From NCBI GenBank assembly GCA_009469685.1, contig SSTA01000328.1:1-7855 (forward strand): DNA of 7,855 bases. Direction: 5' to 3'. A program made the translations under genes and the position numbers. Positions 1 to 7,482 of this stretch are shown in pieces. This stretch comes from Azonexaceae bacterium. Lineage in GTDB: Bacteria > Pseudomonadota > Gammaproteobacteria > Burkholderiales > Rhodocyclaceae. Within the stretch, counting starts at the first letter, position 1, and the number at the start of each line of letters is the position of its first letter. The notes under the pieces were generated by a model. That model saw nothing but the letters and a program-made list of their open reading frames with translations. It made no database searches and was not told where the DNA came from.

Positions 1-24
1 GCCCAGCTCGATTCAGGGAAATGA
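1..24 (+). CDS. Possible 3' end of the upstream gene, expected dsrM (partial)
   Basis: The first bases probably hold the last codons of the gene before dsrK. In known dsr clusters that gene is dsrM, the NarI-like heme b membrane subunit. Two frames close before dsrK: one at a TGA at 22-24 (tail AQLDSGK) and one at a TAG at 27-29 (tail PARFREMN). Too little sequence is present to choose between them or to identify the protein. The assignment rests only on the conserved gene order and on the tight spacing that either stop would leave before dsrK. Confidence 0.25.
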   Translation, partial: AQLDSGK

Positions 25-31
25 ACTAGTC

Positions 32-1564
32 ATGGCCGCGCCCGACATCAAGGTTCCTGCCTACCGCCCCTTCCCCACCGTGCCGGCCATGGCGCCGGGT
101 GCGATGGAGCATTCAAGGCCCTTCGTCGCCAACGAAGCGGTGCAAACCAACATCGGTTTCCCGGGCAAGCTCGAAGACGGCTGGGAAGGCCGCGCCATCG
201 ACAAGATGGGCGAACTGCTCGGCAAGTACCGTTCGCTGAAGGTTTACCTCGATTCCTGCGTGCATTGCGGCGCCTGCACCGACAAGTGCCACTACTTCAT
301 CGGCACCAATGACCCGAAGAACATGCCGGTGGCGCGTCAGGAACTGATGCGCAGCGTGTATCGCCGTTACTTCACGTTGCCGGGCAAGATTTTCCCGAAA
401 CTGGTCGGCGCACGCGACCTGACCAAGGACGTGCTGGACGAGTGGTATTCGTATTTCTGGCAATGCTCCGAGTGCCGCCGCTGTTCCGTGTTCTGTCCTT
501 ACGGCATCGATACCGCCGAAGTGACCATGGCGGCGCGCACGATCATGGACCACATCGGACAAGGCCAGAAGTATTCCAACGAGATTCTCGGCAAGGTCAA
601 CAAGATCGGCAACAACCTCGGCCTGCCCGGCCCTGCGCTACTGGATACGCTGGAGGGCCTGGAAGAGGACGTCAAGGAAGATACCGGCGTCGATGTCAAG
701 TTCCCGCTCGACGTCAAGGGCGTCGACGTGCTGCTGGTCACCCCGTCGGCTGATTTCTTCGCCGAGCCGCACATCGACAGCCTGATCGGCTACGCCAAGG
801 TCTTCCATGCCGCCGGCGTGTCCTGGACCTTGTCCACCTACGCGTCGGAAGCCGGCAACTTCGGCCTCTTCAACGGCAGCTATGAAATGATGCGCAAGGT
901 GGCGATGCGCATTCGCACCGCGGCGCTGGAACTCGGCGTCAAGCGCATCATCGTCGGCGAGTGCGGCCATGCCTGGCGCGTCGCCTATGCGTTCTGGAAC
1001 ACGCTGGCCGGTATCGGCGGCGGCGGCAAGGATCCGTTCGCGATCGAGTTGCAAAGGCAGCTCGACCCGCAGTACAAGCAGCCGACGCACATCTGCGAAT
1101 ACACCTGGGACCTCATCCAGAAGGGCGCGCTGAAGTTCGACAAGGAAGCCAACGATCATCGCATCGTCACCTTCCACGATTCCTGCAACGTGGCGCGCGC
1201 CTCGCGCATGGGCGACACGCCCGGCGGGCAGTTCGAAATTCCGCGCAACATCATCAGGGCCGTGGCCAACAAGTTCGTGGACATGCCGGCGGAAACCATC
1301 CGCGAGACCACCTTCTGCTGCGGCGGCGGGGGCGGCGTGCTGACCGACGACCTGATCGAGCTTCGCGTCAAGGGTGCATTCCCCCGCATGGAAGCGCTCA
1401 ACCGCGTGCGCGAGGACCACGGCGTGAATTTCATGGCCACCATCTGCGCCATCTGCAAGGCGCAGTTCACCAAGGTTCTGCCCTTCTACGGATTCAAGAT
1501 GAACAACGTGGGCGGCGTGCATCAACTCGTCAGCACGGCCATCGTGCTCGGCGACGAACACTGA
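32..1564 (+). CDS. dsrK: DsrK, HdrD-like cytoplasmic iron-sulfur subunit of the DsrMKJOP complex
   Basis: The 510-residue protein is the cytoplasmic catalytic subunit of the DsrMKJOP membrane complex. Family knowledge is that it acts on the disulfide or trisulfide form of DsrC and exchanges electrons with heme protein DsrM. Two ferredoxin-type [4Fe-4S] motifs are visible, C76-C79-C82-C86 and C145-C148-C151-C155, each followed by the usual hydrophobic or Pro residues. The C-terminal half is a CCG domain of the heterodisulfide reductase HdrB/HdrD type. It has C385 (HDSC), the pair C429-C430 followed by a Gly run, and C472-x2-C475, the ligand set for a noncubane [4Fe-4S] cluster. A degenerate first repeat may lie around C311 (GECGHA) and C355. 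There is no signal peptide or membrane segment. The start is the first canonical one in its open frame. An AGGGA at 15-19 lies 12 nt upstream, a long spacing. dsrL follows after 39 nt. Confidence 0.96.
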   Translation: MAAPDIKVPAYRPFPTVPAMAPGAMEHSRPFVANEAVQTNIGFPGKLEDGWEGRAIDKMGELLGKYRSLKVYLDSCVHCGACTDKCHYFIGTNDPKNMPVARQELMRSVYRRYFTLPGKIFPKLVGARDLTKDVLDEWYSYFWQCSECRRCSVFCPYGIDTAEVTMAARTIMDHIGQGQKYSNEILGKVNKIGNNLGLPGPALLDTLEGLEEDVKEDTGVDVKFPLDVKGVDVLLVTPSADFFAEPHIDSLIGYAKVFHAAGVSWTLSTYASEAGNFGLFNGSYEMMRKVAMRIRTAALELGVKRIIVGECGHAWRVAYAFWNTLAGIGGGGKDPFAIELQRQLDPQYKQPTHICEYTWDLIQKGALKFDKEANDHRIVTFHDSCNVARASRMGDTPGGQFEIPRNIIRAVANKFVDMPAETIRETTFCCGGGGGVLTDDLIELRVKGAFPRMEALNRVREDHGVNFMATICAICKAQFTKVLPFYGFKMNNVGGVHQLVSTAIVLGDEH

Positions 1565-1593
1565 CCGCCCCCGAACCGCACCAGCAATTCACC

Positions 1594-1597
1594 GGAG
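1594..1597 (+). promoter_or_regulatory. Shine-Dalgarno site for dsrL
   Basis: GGAG within a purine-rich run, 6 nt before the ATG at 1604. It lies in the 39-nt dsrK-dsrL gap, which shows no hairpin or promoter-like pair. It supports the dsrL start and co-transcription with dsrK. Confidence 0.7.
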
Positions 1598-1603
1598 AGA
1601 GAC

Positions 1604-3565
1604 ATGTCAGCGACCCAGACAGGCAACCCGAACGCCGATACCCAGGACACCAAACTGACCTTCCGCCGCTACAAGGATGGCGATGCCAAGGTCCGGCGCT
1701 GGCAGGAGCAGATCTTCCAGGCCAGTTGGTCGCACAAGTGCCCGACCTACATCCAGTCCACGCCGCCCTGCCAGGGCTCCTGCCCCTCCGGCGAGGACAT
1801 CCGCGGTTACCTCAACATCGTGCGCGGCATGGAAAAGCCACCGGCTGGCATGGCCTGGCAGGAATACGCCTGGCGTCGCCTGACCGAGGCCAACCCCTTC
1901 CCTGCCGTGATGGGCCGCGTCTGCCCGGCGCCGTGCGAAACCGGCTGTAACCGCAATGAAGTCGAGGATCACGTCGGCATCAACTCGGTCGAGCACTACC
2001 TCGGCGAATACGCGATCAAGAACAACCTGCAATTCAAGACGCCCGAGCAGAAGACCGGCAAGAAGATCGCCGTCCTCGGCGGCGGCCCGGCCGGCCTGTC
2101 GGTCGCCTACCAGTTGGCGATGAAGGGCCACTCGGTCACCGTTTTCGACGACCATGAATATCTCGGCGGCATGATGCGTTACGGCATCCCGGGCTATCGC
2201 ACGCCGCGCGACATTCTCGACGCGGAAATCCAGCGCATCCTGAATCTTGGCGTCGAAGTACGCCTGAAGACCAAGGTTGGCGTCGACGTTTCGATGGACC
2301 AGATCAACGCCGAGTTCGACGCCGTGTTCCTTGGCCTCGGCGCCCAGGGGGGCCGCGCCCTGCCGGCCGAAGGCGCGGACAACGTGCCCAACGTCGTCAC
2401 CGCGACGGCCTTCCTCAAGGCCTTCAACGACGGCCGCCTGCAACACGTCGGCAAGCGCGTGGTGGTGGTCGGCGGCGGCGATACCTCGATGGACGTCGCC
2501 ACCGTGGCCCGCCGCCTGGGTCATATCGAGAACGCCAAAGCCACCGACTGGGAAAGCGCGATCGCCGGCCAGCTCGCCCAGGACGCCGCCGACATCTCCC
2601 GCCGCCAGGGCGCCGACGTCACGCTGACCACCGTCTACATGATGGCCAGCAAGCAGGAAATCGAGCACGCCGAGTCGGAAGGCATCACCATCATGGGTGG
2701 CTGGATGCCCGTGGCCGTGTTGAAGGGCGCCGATGGACGTGCCACCGGACTGCGGGTCCGGCAGTGCGAAGCCAAGATGGTCAGCGGCCGTCTCGACATC
2801 AAGCCGATCGAAGGCACCGAAAAAGACCTGCCGGCCGACCTGATCGTCTCCGCCATCGGCCAGACGGTCGATCTCACGGGCCTCGAGGTGTTCAACAACG
2901 GCAAGGGTGCGGTGACTGCGGACAAGAACTACCAGATCCAGGGCAAGCCCGGCGTCTTCGCCGGCGGCGACGTGATCCGTCCCCACCTGCTGACCACCGC
3001 CATCGGCCATGGCGCCATCGCCGCCGACGGCATCGACCAGTTCCTGGTCGGACAGGAACTCGGCCGCCGCCCCAAGATCGACGTGCATAGCTTCGACCTG
3101 TTGCGCAAGTACGTGGAAAAAGGCGTCGACCTGGCCAAGATTCCCGAGCCGCTGCGCGGCACGGACAAGGCCAAGGACGCGGTGCACAACTTCGACAACC
3201 GTTCCGAGCGCTACGTCATCGCGCACGACGAACTGTTCCTCGGCCACTTCCAGTACACCCCGCGCAACAAGCGCCACATCACGCACCTGAACAAGGAATC
3301 CGCGCTGGGCAACTTCGAGGAGCGCCTCGAGGCCCTGTCCGAAGCCCAGGCCCAGGCCGAGGCCAAGCGCTGCATGAGCTGCGGCCTGTGCTTCGAGTGC
3401 GACAACTGCGTGGTGTACTGCCCGCAGACGGCGGTGTACAAGGTCAAGAAAACCGACGCCCTGACCGGCCGCTACGTCGCCACCGACTACGACAAGTGCA
3501 TCGGTTGCCACATCTGCTCGGATGTCTGCCCCACCGGCTACATCCAGATGGGCCTCGGCGAGTAA
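1604..3565 (+). CDS. dsrL: DsrL, iron-sulfur flavoprotein NADH:acceptor oxidoreductase
   Basis: The 653-residue protein resembles the small subunit of glutamate synthase (GltD/NfnL family), with an added C-terminal ferredoxin domain. This is the layout of DsrL, whose A. vinosum form is about the same length. DsrL is a cytoplasmic enzyme that passes electrons from DsrAB to NAD+ during sulfur oxidation. The N-terminal cluster region has C46, C56, C60 and then C107-x3-C111-x3-C115. The FAD Rossmann motif is GGGPAG at 159-164, the NAD(P) motif is GGGD at 290-293, and a second FAD-contacting motif AGGD is at 453-456. The tail carries C590-C593-C596, extra C599 and C602, C606, and C632-C635-C638-C642, consistent with two [4Fe-4S] clusters. 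The nucleotide pocket lacks the Arg pair typical of NADPH-using relatives (YMM at 345-347), which fits NADH use. The dsrL gene itself favours the oxidative Dsr pathway. dsrJ begins 7 nt after its stop. Confidence 0.96.
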   Translation: MSATQTGNPNADTQDTKLTFRRYKDGDAKVRRWQEQIFQASWSHKCPTYIQSTPPCQGSCPSGEDIRGYLNIVRGMEKPPAGMAWQEYAWRRLTEANPFPAVMGRVCPAPCETGCNRNEVEDHVGINSVEHYLGEYAIKNNLQFKTPEQKTGKKIAVLGGGPAGLSVAYQLAMKGHSVTVFDDHEYLGGMMRYGIPGYRTPRDILDAEIQRILNLGVEVRLKTKVGVDVSMDQINAEFDAVFLGLGAQGGRALPAEGADNVPNVVTATAFLKAFNDGRLQHVGKRVVVVGGGDTSMDVATVARRLGHIENAKATDWESAIAGQLAQDAADISRRQGADVTLTTVYMMASKQEIEHAESEGITIMGGWMPVAVLKGADGRATGLRVRQCEAKMVSGRLDIKPIEGTEKDLPADLIVSAIGQTVDLTGLEVFNNGKGAVTADKNYQIQGKPGVFAGGDVIRPHLLTTAIGHGAIAADGIDQFLVGQELGRRPKIDVHSFDLLRKYVEKGVDLAKIPEPLRGTDKAKDAVHNFDNRSERYVIAHDELFLGHFQYTPRNKRHITHLNKESALGNFEERLEALSEAQAQAEAKRCMSCGLCFECDNCVVYCPQTAVYKVKKTDALTGRYVATDYDKCIGCHICSDVCPTGYIQMGLGE

Positions 3566-3572
3566 GGCGACG

Positions 3573-3971
3573 ATGAAACCGCTGCGCATCCTGCTGGTGC
3601 TGGCGGCGGCGCTTGCCGCCGTCCTGCCAGGGCTGACTTTCGCGCTCGACGGCGCGCCCCAACGCACGCCGCTGCCCAAGGTGACCATCGAGAAGCCCGG
3701 CACCCAGTGCGTCGCGCCGCCCGCGGAGATGCGCCGCAATCACATGGAAATGCTCAAGCACCAGCGCGACAGGACGATGCGCCAGGGCATCCGTGGCGAG
3801 CCGGTCACGCTGAACGGTTGCATCGAATGCCATGCCAGCCAGAAGACCGCCTCGGTGCTCGGCGAGGGCAACTTCTGCCAAAGCTGCCACACCTATGCCG
3901 CCGTCAAACTCGACTGCTTCGAGTGCCACCAGCCGAAGGCCGGATTCAAGGCGGCCGGAGTGAAGCCATGA
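3573..3971 (+). CDS. dsrJ: DsrJ, periplasmic triheme cytochrome c of DsrMKJOP
   Basis: The 132-residue protein has an N-terminal export signal (K3, R5, hydrophobic stretch about 6-25) and three CxxCH heme c sites: CIECH at 83-87, CQSCH at 102-106 and CFECH at 115-119. That is the pattern of DsrJ, the small periplasmic cytochrome of the complex. C46, in the segment before the first heme, corresponds in number and context to the Cys proposed as an unusual axial heme ligand in A. vinosum DsrJ. A possible signal-peptidase site follows TFA at 22-24, but the A. vinosum protein is thought to stay membrane-anchored, so cleavage is uncertain. I chose the start at 3573 over an in-frame ATG 17 codons upstream. 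It puts the basic residues directly before the hydrophobic core, avoids overlap with dsrL, and has AAGG at 3564-3567. The last 4 nt overlap dsrO. Confidence 0.95.
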   Translation: MKPLRILLVLAAALAAVLPGLTFALDGAPQRTPLPKVTIEKPGTQCVAPPAEMRRNHMEMLKHQRDRTMRQGIRGEPVTLNGCIECHASQKTASVLGEGNFCQSCHTYAAVKLDCFECHQPKAGFKAAGVKP

Positions 3972-4792
3972 GCAATCGCAAGCCTGCTCCCGTCGCGCTG
4001 CCGCCGAAGGCGGAAGCCAACCCGGCGCGCCGCGCCTTCATCGCCGCGGCTGGCGCTGCCGGTGCCGGACTGGCCGGCCTCGGCTTCACCGCCATCGCGC
4101 CCGGCCTGCACCTGATGGCCGTCGGCGAGGCCAATGCCGCGACCGGCGCAAGCGCGCGCAAGGCCGGCGAAGCCGCGAGTCCCGCCGTGCGCTGGGGCCT
4201 GCTGGTGGATGCGACCAAATGCACGCCGGGCTGCACCAAGTGCGTCGAGGCCTGCCACACCGAGAACGGCGTCACGGAGAAACTCGATGATCCGCGCCAG
4301 GCCTCGCAGTGGATCCGCAAGGTCGAATTGACCGACCGTCGCAACGGCCGCAAGACCGAGTTGCCGATGATGTGCCAGCATTGCGCCAAGCCGCCCTGCG
4401 TCGACGTCTGCCCCACCGGGGCCTCGATGAAGCGCGCCGACGGCATCGTGCTGGTGGATCGGCATACTTGCATCGGCTGCCGCTATTGCATGATGGCCTG
4501 CCCCTACAAGGCACGCTCCCTGGTCCATATCCCGCTCACCGGCGACAGCCAGATCCAGAACCCGCTGGTGCCACGCGGGCAGGGTTGTGTCGAATCCTGC
4601 ACGCTTTGCGTGCATCGGGTCGATCGCGGCCAGCAACCGGCCTGCGTCGAACAGTGCCCGCAGGGCGCCATGCTGTTCGGCGATCTCAACGATCCGCAAA
4701 GCGCGATCGCCAAGCGCATCGCCAGCGTGCCGACCACCGAAGTCCGCGGCGACCTGCGTCTCGGTCTCGGCGTCCGCTACCAAGGCATCTAG
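3968..4792 (+). CDS. dsrO: DsrO, Tat-exported periplasmic ferredoxin-like subunit of DsrMKJOP
   Basis: The 274-residue protein is a DmsB/NrfC-type protein with several [4Fe-4S] clusters. In the complex it sits in the periplasm and relays electrons between DsrJ and the membrane subunit DsrP. A Tat signal is visible: R21-R22-A-F-I followed by an Ala/Gly-rich hydrophobic stretch to about residue 45, with a likely cleavage site after ANA at 55-57. The cysteine groups are C85/C89/C92/C96, C136/C139/C144/C148, C168/C171/C174/C178 and C207/C211/C214 with C226/C230. These could hold up to four clusters, depending on pairing. The first group has spacing x3-x2-x3 instead of the standard x2-x2-x3. The 20-residue region before the arginine pair is long but not unusual for Tat substrates. 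The start overlaps the dsrJ stop (ATGA) and has GGAG at 3957-3960, 7 nt upstream, which suggests translational coupling. Confidence 0.95.
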   Translation: MSNRKPAPVALPPKAEANPARRAFIAAAGAAGAGLAGLGFTAIAPGLHLMAVGEANAATGASARKAGEAASPAVRWGLLVDATKCTPGCTKCVEACHTENGVTEKLDDPRQASQWIRKVELTDRRNGRKTELPMMCQHCAKPPCVDVCPTGASMKRADGIVLVDRHTCIGCRYCMMACPYKARSLVHIPLTGDSQIQNPLVPRGQGCVESCTLCVHRVDRGQQPACVEQCPQGAMLFGDLNDPQSAIAKRIASVPTTEVRGDLRLGLGVRYQGI

Positions 4793-4796
4793 GGAG
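4791..4796 (+). promoter_or_regulatory. Shine-Dalgarno site for dsrP
   Basis: AGGGAG overlaps the TAG stop of dsrO (4790-4792) and lies 6 nt before the ATG at 4803. It settles the dsrP start over the in-frame ATG far upstream inside dsrO. A ribosome finishing dsrO would cover this site, so the two genes are probably translated in a coupled way. Confidence 0.7.
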
Positions 4797-4802
4797 CGCC
4801 AC

Positions 4803-6011
4803 ATGACCGCTTTTCTCGCCGCCCATCCTCGCACCGAAACCGGCGCCTTCTATGTCCTCGCCGGACTGGGCGCCCTGATCTCCGCGCTTGGACTCGGTGC
4901 CGCGCTCTACATGGAGCATGCCGGGCATGTCGTCACCGGCATGAACAATCAGATCGTCTGGGGCCTGCCCCATGTCTTCGCGATCTTCCTGATCGTTGCC
5001 GCGTCAGGGGTGCTCAACGTCGCCTCGATCGGCTCGGTGTTCGGCAAGAAGCTTTACAAGCCGCGCGCGCCGCTCTCAGGCTTGCTGGCGCTGACCATGC
5101 TGGCCGGCGGCCTGGCGGTGATCATGCTCGACCTCGGCCGCGCCGACCGTCTGATCATCGCCGCGACGCACTTCAATCCAACCTCGGTGTTCGGCTGGAA
5201 CGTGATCCTCTATCCTGGCTTCTTCGCCATCGTCGGCATCTACCTGTGGACGCTCATGGAACGGCGGATGAACGTCTATTCCAAGACGGCCGGCGTCGCC
5301 GCCTTCGTCTGGCGCCTCTTGTTGACCACCGGCACTGGCTCCATCTTCGCCTTTCTGGTGGCTCGCCAGGCTTACGGCAATGCCATCCTGGCCCCGATGT
5401 TCATCGTCATGTCCTTCACCTGGGGCCTGGCCGTGTTCATGGTGGTGCAAGCCGTCATGTTCGGCTGGAACAACATCATCGTGCCGCAACTGGTCAGGAG
5501 CCGCATGATCCACCTGCTCGGCACCTTCATCGCCGCGACAATGCTGTTCCAGGCCATCCTGCACCTGACCAACGCCTACTTCGCCCGCAACGTCGATTTC
5601 GAGTACTTCCTGCTCTTCAACAGCGAATTTTCCTCGATCTTCTGGATCGGCCAGGTCTTGCTCGGCAGCATCGTGCCGCTCATTCTGATCTACGCGCCGG
5701 GGCTCACCCGGCCACTGTTCTGCACCACGGCGGCGCTGCTGGTGATAGTCGGCGCCTTCTGCACGCTCTATGTCTTCATCATCGGCGGCCAGGCCTACCC
5801 GCTGGACATCTTCCCCGGCTACGACGTCAAGAGCAGCTTCTACGACGGCGCCATCAACAGCTACAGTCCGACACTGCCCGAGATCCTGCTTGCCTTCGGC
5901 GGGTTGGGGATCACCTTCACCGCGACGGTGATCGGCGTGCGTGCGCTGCGCTTCCTGCCCGAGGACGACCTGACCCAGATCGAATCGGCGAGCGGCAGCA
6001 TCATCGATTGA
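4803..6011 (+). CDS. dsrP: DsrP, NrfD-family integral membrane subunit of DsrMKJOP
   Basis: The 402-residue protein is a polytopic NrfD/PsrC-type protein, thought to exchange electrons or protons between the quinone pool and the DsrO/DsrJ periplasmic module. By hydrophobicity I count about ten membrane segments, at roughly 15-37, 52-76, 91-110, 131-151, 166-187, 194-219, 236-256, 277-297, 304-326 and 358-382. The loop at about 328-357, with acidic and aromatic residues, probably lies outside the membrane. The tail from 383 on is polar and acidic. No CxxCH or bis-His heme c motif is present, as expected for the family. The length is typical of DsrP. An open frame extends 72 codons further upstream, but those codons overlap dsrO in another frame and read as Arg/Ser/Ala-rich shadow sequence, so the start at 4803 with its strong Shine-Dalgarno site is preferred. 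Confidence 0.95.
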   Translation: MTAFLAAHPRTETGAFYVLAGLGALISALGLGAALYMEHAGHVVTGMNNQIVWGLPHVFAIFLIVAASGVLNVASIGSVFGKKLYKPRAPLSGLLALTMLAGGLAVIMLDLGRADRLIIAATHFNPTSVFGWNVILYPGFFAIVGIYLWTLMERRMNVYSKTAGVAAFVWRLLLTTGTGSIFAFLVARQAYGNAILAPMFIVMSFTWGLAVFMVVQAVMFGWNNIIVPQLVRSRMIHLLGTFIAATMLFQAILHLTNAYFARNVDFEYFLLFNSEFSSIFWIGQVLLGSIVPLILIYAPGLTRPLFCTTAALLVIVGAFCTLYVFIIGGQAYPLDIFPGYDVKSSFYDGAINSYSPTLPEILLAFGGLGITFTATVIGVRALRFLPEDDLTQIESASGSIID

Positions 6012-6030
6012 CAATCGGTGCCGCGGCGCG

Positions 6031-7482
6031 ATGCACCGCTTCCTGATCTCCGCCGCGCACAAGTCCTCGGGCAAGACCACCCTGTCGATCGGCCTTGCCG
6101 CCGCCTTGCGCGAGGCCGGGCCGCCGTCCCGCCAAGGCCGACTTTCGGTTCAGCCGTACAAGAAGGGTCCGGACTATATCGACCCGCTGTGGCTGGGCCT
6201 TGCCGCCGGCCGCCCCTGCCAGAACCTGGACTTCTACCTGTCTCCGCCGGCCGAACTCCAGGCCCAGTTCGCGCGCCGCGGCCATGACGCCGATGTCTGC
6301 CTGGTCGAAGGCAACAAGGGCCTCTACGACGGTCTCGATCTCGACGGGTCCAACAGCAACGCGGCGCTCGCGCGTTTGCTCGACCTGCCGGTGATCCTGG
6401 TCCTCGACGCGCGCGGGATGACCCGCGGCATCGCGCCCCTGATCCTCGGCTACCAGGCCTTCGACCCGCGGATCCGGATCGCCGGGGTGATCCTCAACAA
6501 GCTCGGCGGCCACCGCCACGAGGCCAAGCTGCGCGCGGTGATCGAACACTACACCGACGTCCCGGTGCTCGGCGCGGTCCAGCATGACGAACGCCTGAAC
6601 CTGGTTGAACGCCACCTCGGGCTGATGCCGGCCAACGAAGCCGCGAGGGCGGAGGCCAAGGTCGCCGCGATCGCGGATGTCGTCCGCGAACAGGTCGATC
6701 TGGCCCGGCTGCTCGAGCTCAGCCACACCATGCAGCCCCTGCCGATACCATTGCCACGCCCGGGTTGCGGCGGCGACAAGCTGCGCATCGCCGTGGCCCG
6801 CGATGCCGCCTTCGGCTTCTACTACGCGCAGGACCTCGATGCGCTGGTCGACGCCGGTGCGGAACTGCGCTTCTTCGATACGATGCATTGCGCCCATCTG
6901 CCCGAGTGCGACGCCTTGCTCATCGGCGGCGGCTTTCCCGAAAGTTTCCTGCCCCAACTGGAAGCCAATGCGGGCCTGCGCCACGAGATTCGCACGCGAC
7001 TCGCGGAAGGACTTCCCTGTTATGCCGAATGTGGCGGCCTGATGTATCTCGCGCGTTCGATCGAATCCGGCAGCCAACGCGCCGAGATGGTGGGCGCCAT
7101 TCCCGGCGACGTGCGCATGCATGCGCGGCCAGTTGGACGCGGCTACGTGGTGCTCGACCCGACCACGGAACATCCCTGGCGCGAAACCGGCCCCGGCGCG
7201 CCGCCCGACGGCCTGCCGATCGCCAGCGGCCCCTTGCGCGCCCACGAATTCCATTACTCCGCGATCGACGGTCTGCCCGCAGACACTCGCTACGCCTATC
7301 AGGTCAAGCGCGGCCACGGCATCGACGGCCGGCACGACGGCATCGTCATCGGCAACCTGCTCGCGTCCTATACGCACTTGCGTGCCACCTCGGGCTGCGA
7401 CTGGCCCGCACGCTTCGTTACCTTTGCCCGCCATGCATACGCCAACGCCCCATCCAAGGAGACCCGTCCATGTTTACGCTGA
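6031..7482 (+). CDS. dsrN: DsrN, CobB/CbiA-like glutamine-dependent siroheme amidase
   Basis: The 483-residue protein has the two-domain layout of cobyrinic acid a,c-diamide synthase: an N-terminal ATP-binding domain and a C-terminal class I glutaminase. In dsr operons this is DsrN, which amidates siroheme to siroamide, the cofactor of DsrAB. It should be cytoplasmic. The Walker A loop is HKSSGKTT at 10-17. GPDYIDP at 46-52 and EGNKGLYDG at 93-101 are family motifs. The glutaminase has the sequence IGGGFPE at 298-304, nucleophile C334 in the context YAECGGLMYL, AHEFHYS at 404-410, and a catalytic-type His, H449, in ASYTHL. A cobalamin role is conceivable from homology alone, but the dsr context makes siroheme the better substrate. 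No canonical in-frame start lies upstream of 6031. Its Shine-Dalgarno signal is weak (GGTG at 6017-6020), and dsrP ends only 19 nt earlier. The last 13 nt overlap dsrR. Confidence 0.93.
   Translation: MHRFLISAAHKSSGKTTLSIGLAAALREAGPPSRQGRLSVQPYKKGPDYIDPLWLGLAAGRPCQNLDFYLSPPAELQAQFARRGHDADVCLVEGNKGLYDGLDLDGSNSNAALARLLDLPVILVLDARGMTRGIAPLILGYQAFDPRIRIAGVILNKLGGHRHEAKLRAVIEHYTDVPVLGAVQHDERLNLVERHLGLMPANEAARAEAKVAAIADVVREQVDLARLLELSHTMQPLPIPLPRPGCGGDKLRIAVARDAAFGFYYAQDLDALVDAGAELRFFDTMHCAHLPECDALLIGGGFPESFLPQLEANAGLRHEIRTRLAEGLPCYAECGGLMYLARSIESGSQRAEMVGAIPGDVRMHARPVGRGYVVLDPTTEHPWRETGPGAPPDGLPIASGPLRAHEFHYSAIDGLPADTRYAYQVKRGHGIDGRHDGIVIGNLLASYTHLRATSGCDWPARFVTFARHAYANAPSKETRPCLR
7456..7461 (+). 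promoter_or_regulatory. Shine-Dalgarno site for dsrR, inside the dsrN coding region
   Basis: AAGGAG lies 8 nt before the ATG at 7470 and within the final codons of dsrN. It is the strongest ribosome binding site in the window. It fixes the dsrR start inside the dsrN frame rather than at any of the earlier in-frame codons, which read as dsrN shadow. Confidence 0.75.

Noticed and set aside
3522..3572. Upstream in-frame start for dsrJ
   Set aside because: It would overlap the end of dsrL by 44 nt and put 17 polar residues before a well-formed signal peptide. The ATG at 3573 gives a standard signal and has an AAGG just upstream.
1607..3739. A 710-codon open frame on the minus strand opposite dsrL
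   Set aside because: In G+C-rich coding DNA with strong third-position bias, long antisense frames are common. Its translation is Ala/Gly/Val/Asp/His-rich with no recognisable motif, while the + strand encodes an intact, motif-complete DsrL.
4587..4802. Upstream extension of dsrP into dsrO
   Set aside because: The 72 extra codons are the +1-frame shadow of dsrO. The AGGGAG site and the Met-Thr start at 4803 fit the usual DsrP length.
6001..7434. A 477-codon minus-strand open frame opposite dsrN, and similar ones opposite dsrK, dsrO and dsrP
   Set aside because: All are frame shadows of the dsr genes, biased in composition and without ribosome sites or domains. None is spaced as an independent gene would be.
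6765..7469. Long upstream extension of dsrR through dsrN
   Set aside because: The extension is Arg-rich shadow sequence of dsrN in another frame. The strong AAGGAG site and the family-typical N-terminus begin at 7470.
6031..7482. Cobalamin-pathway cobyrinate diamide synthase (CobB/CbiA) instead of DsrN
   Set aside because: The fold is shared and homology alone could not decide. The position between dsrP and dsrR is that of dsrN in oxidative dsr operons, and no other cobalamin gene is present in the window.
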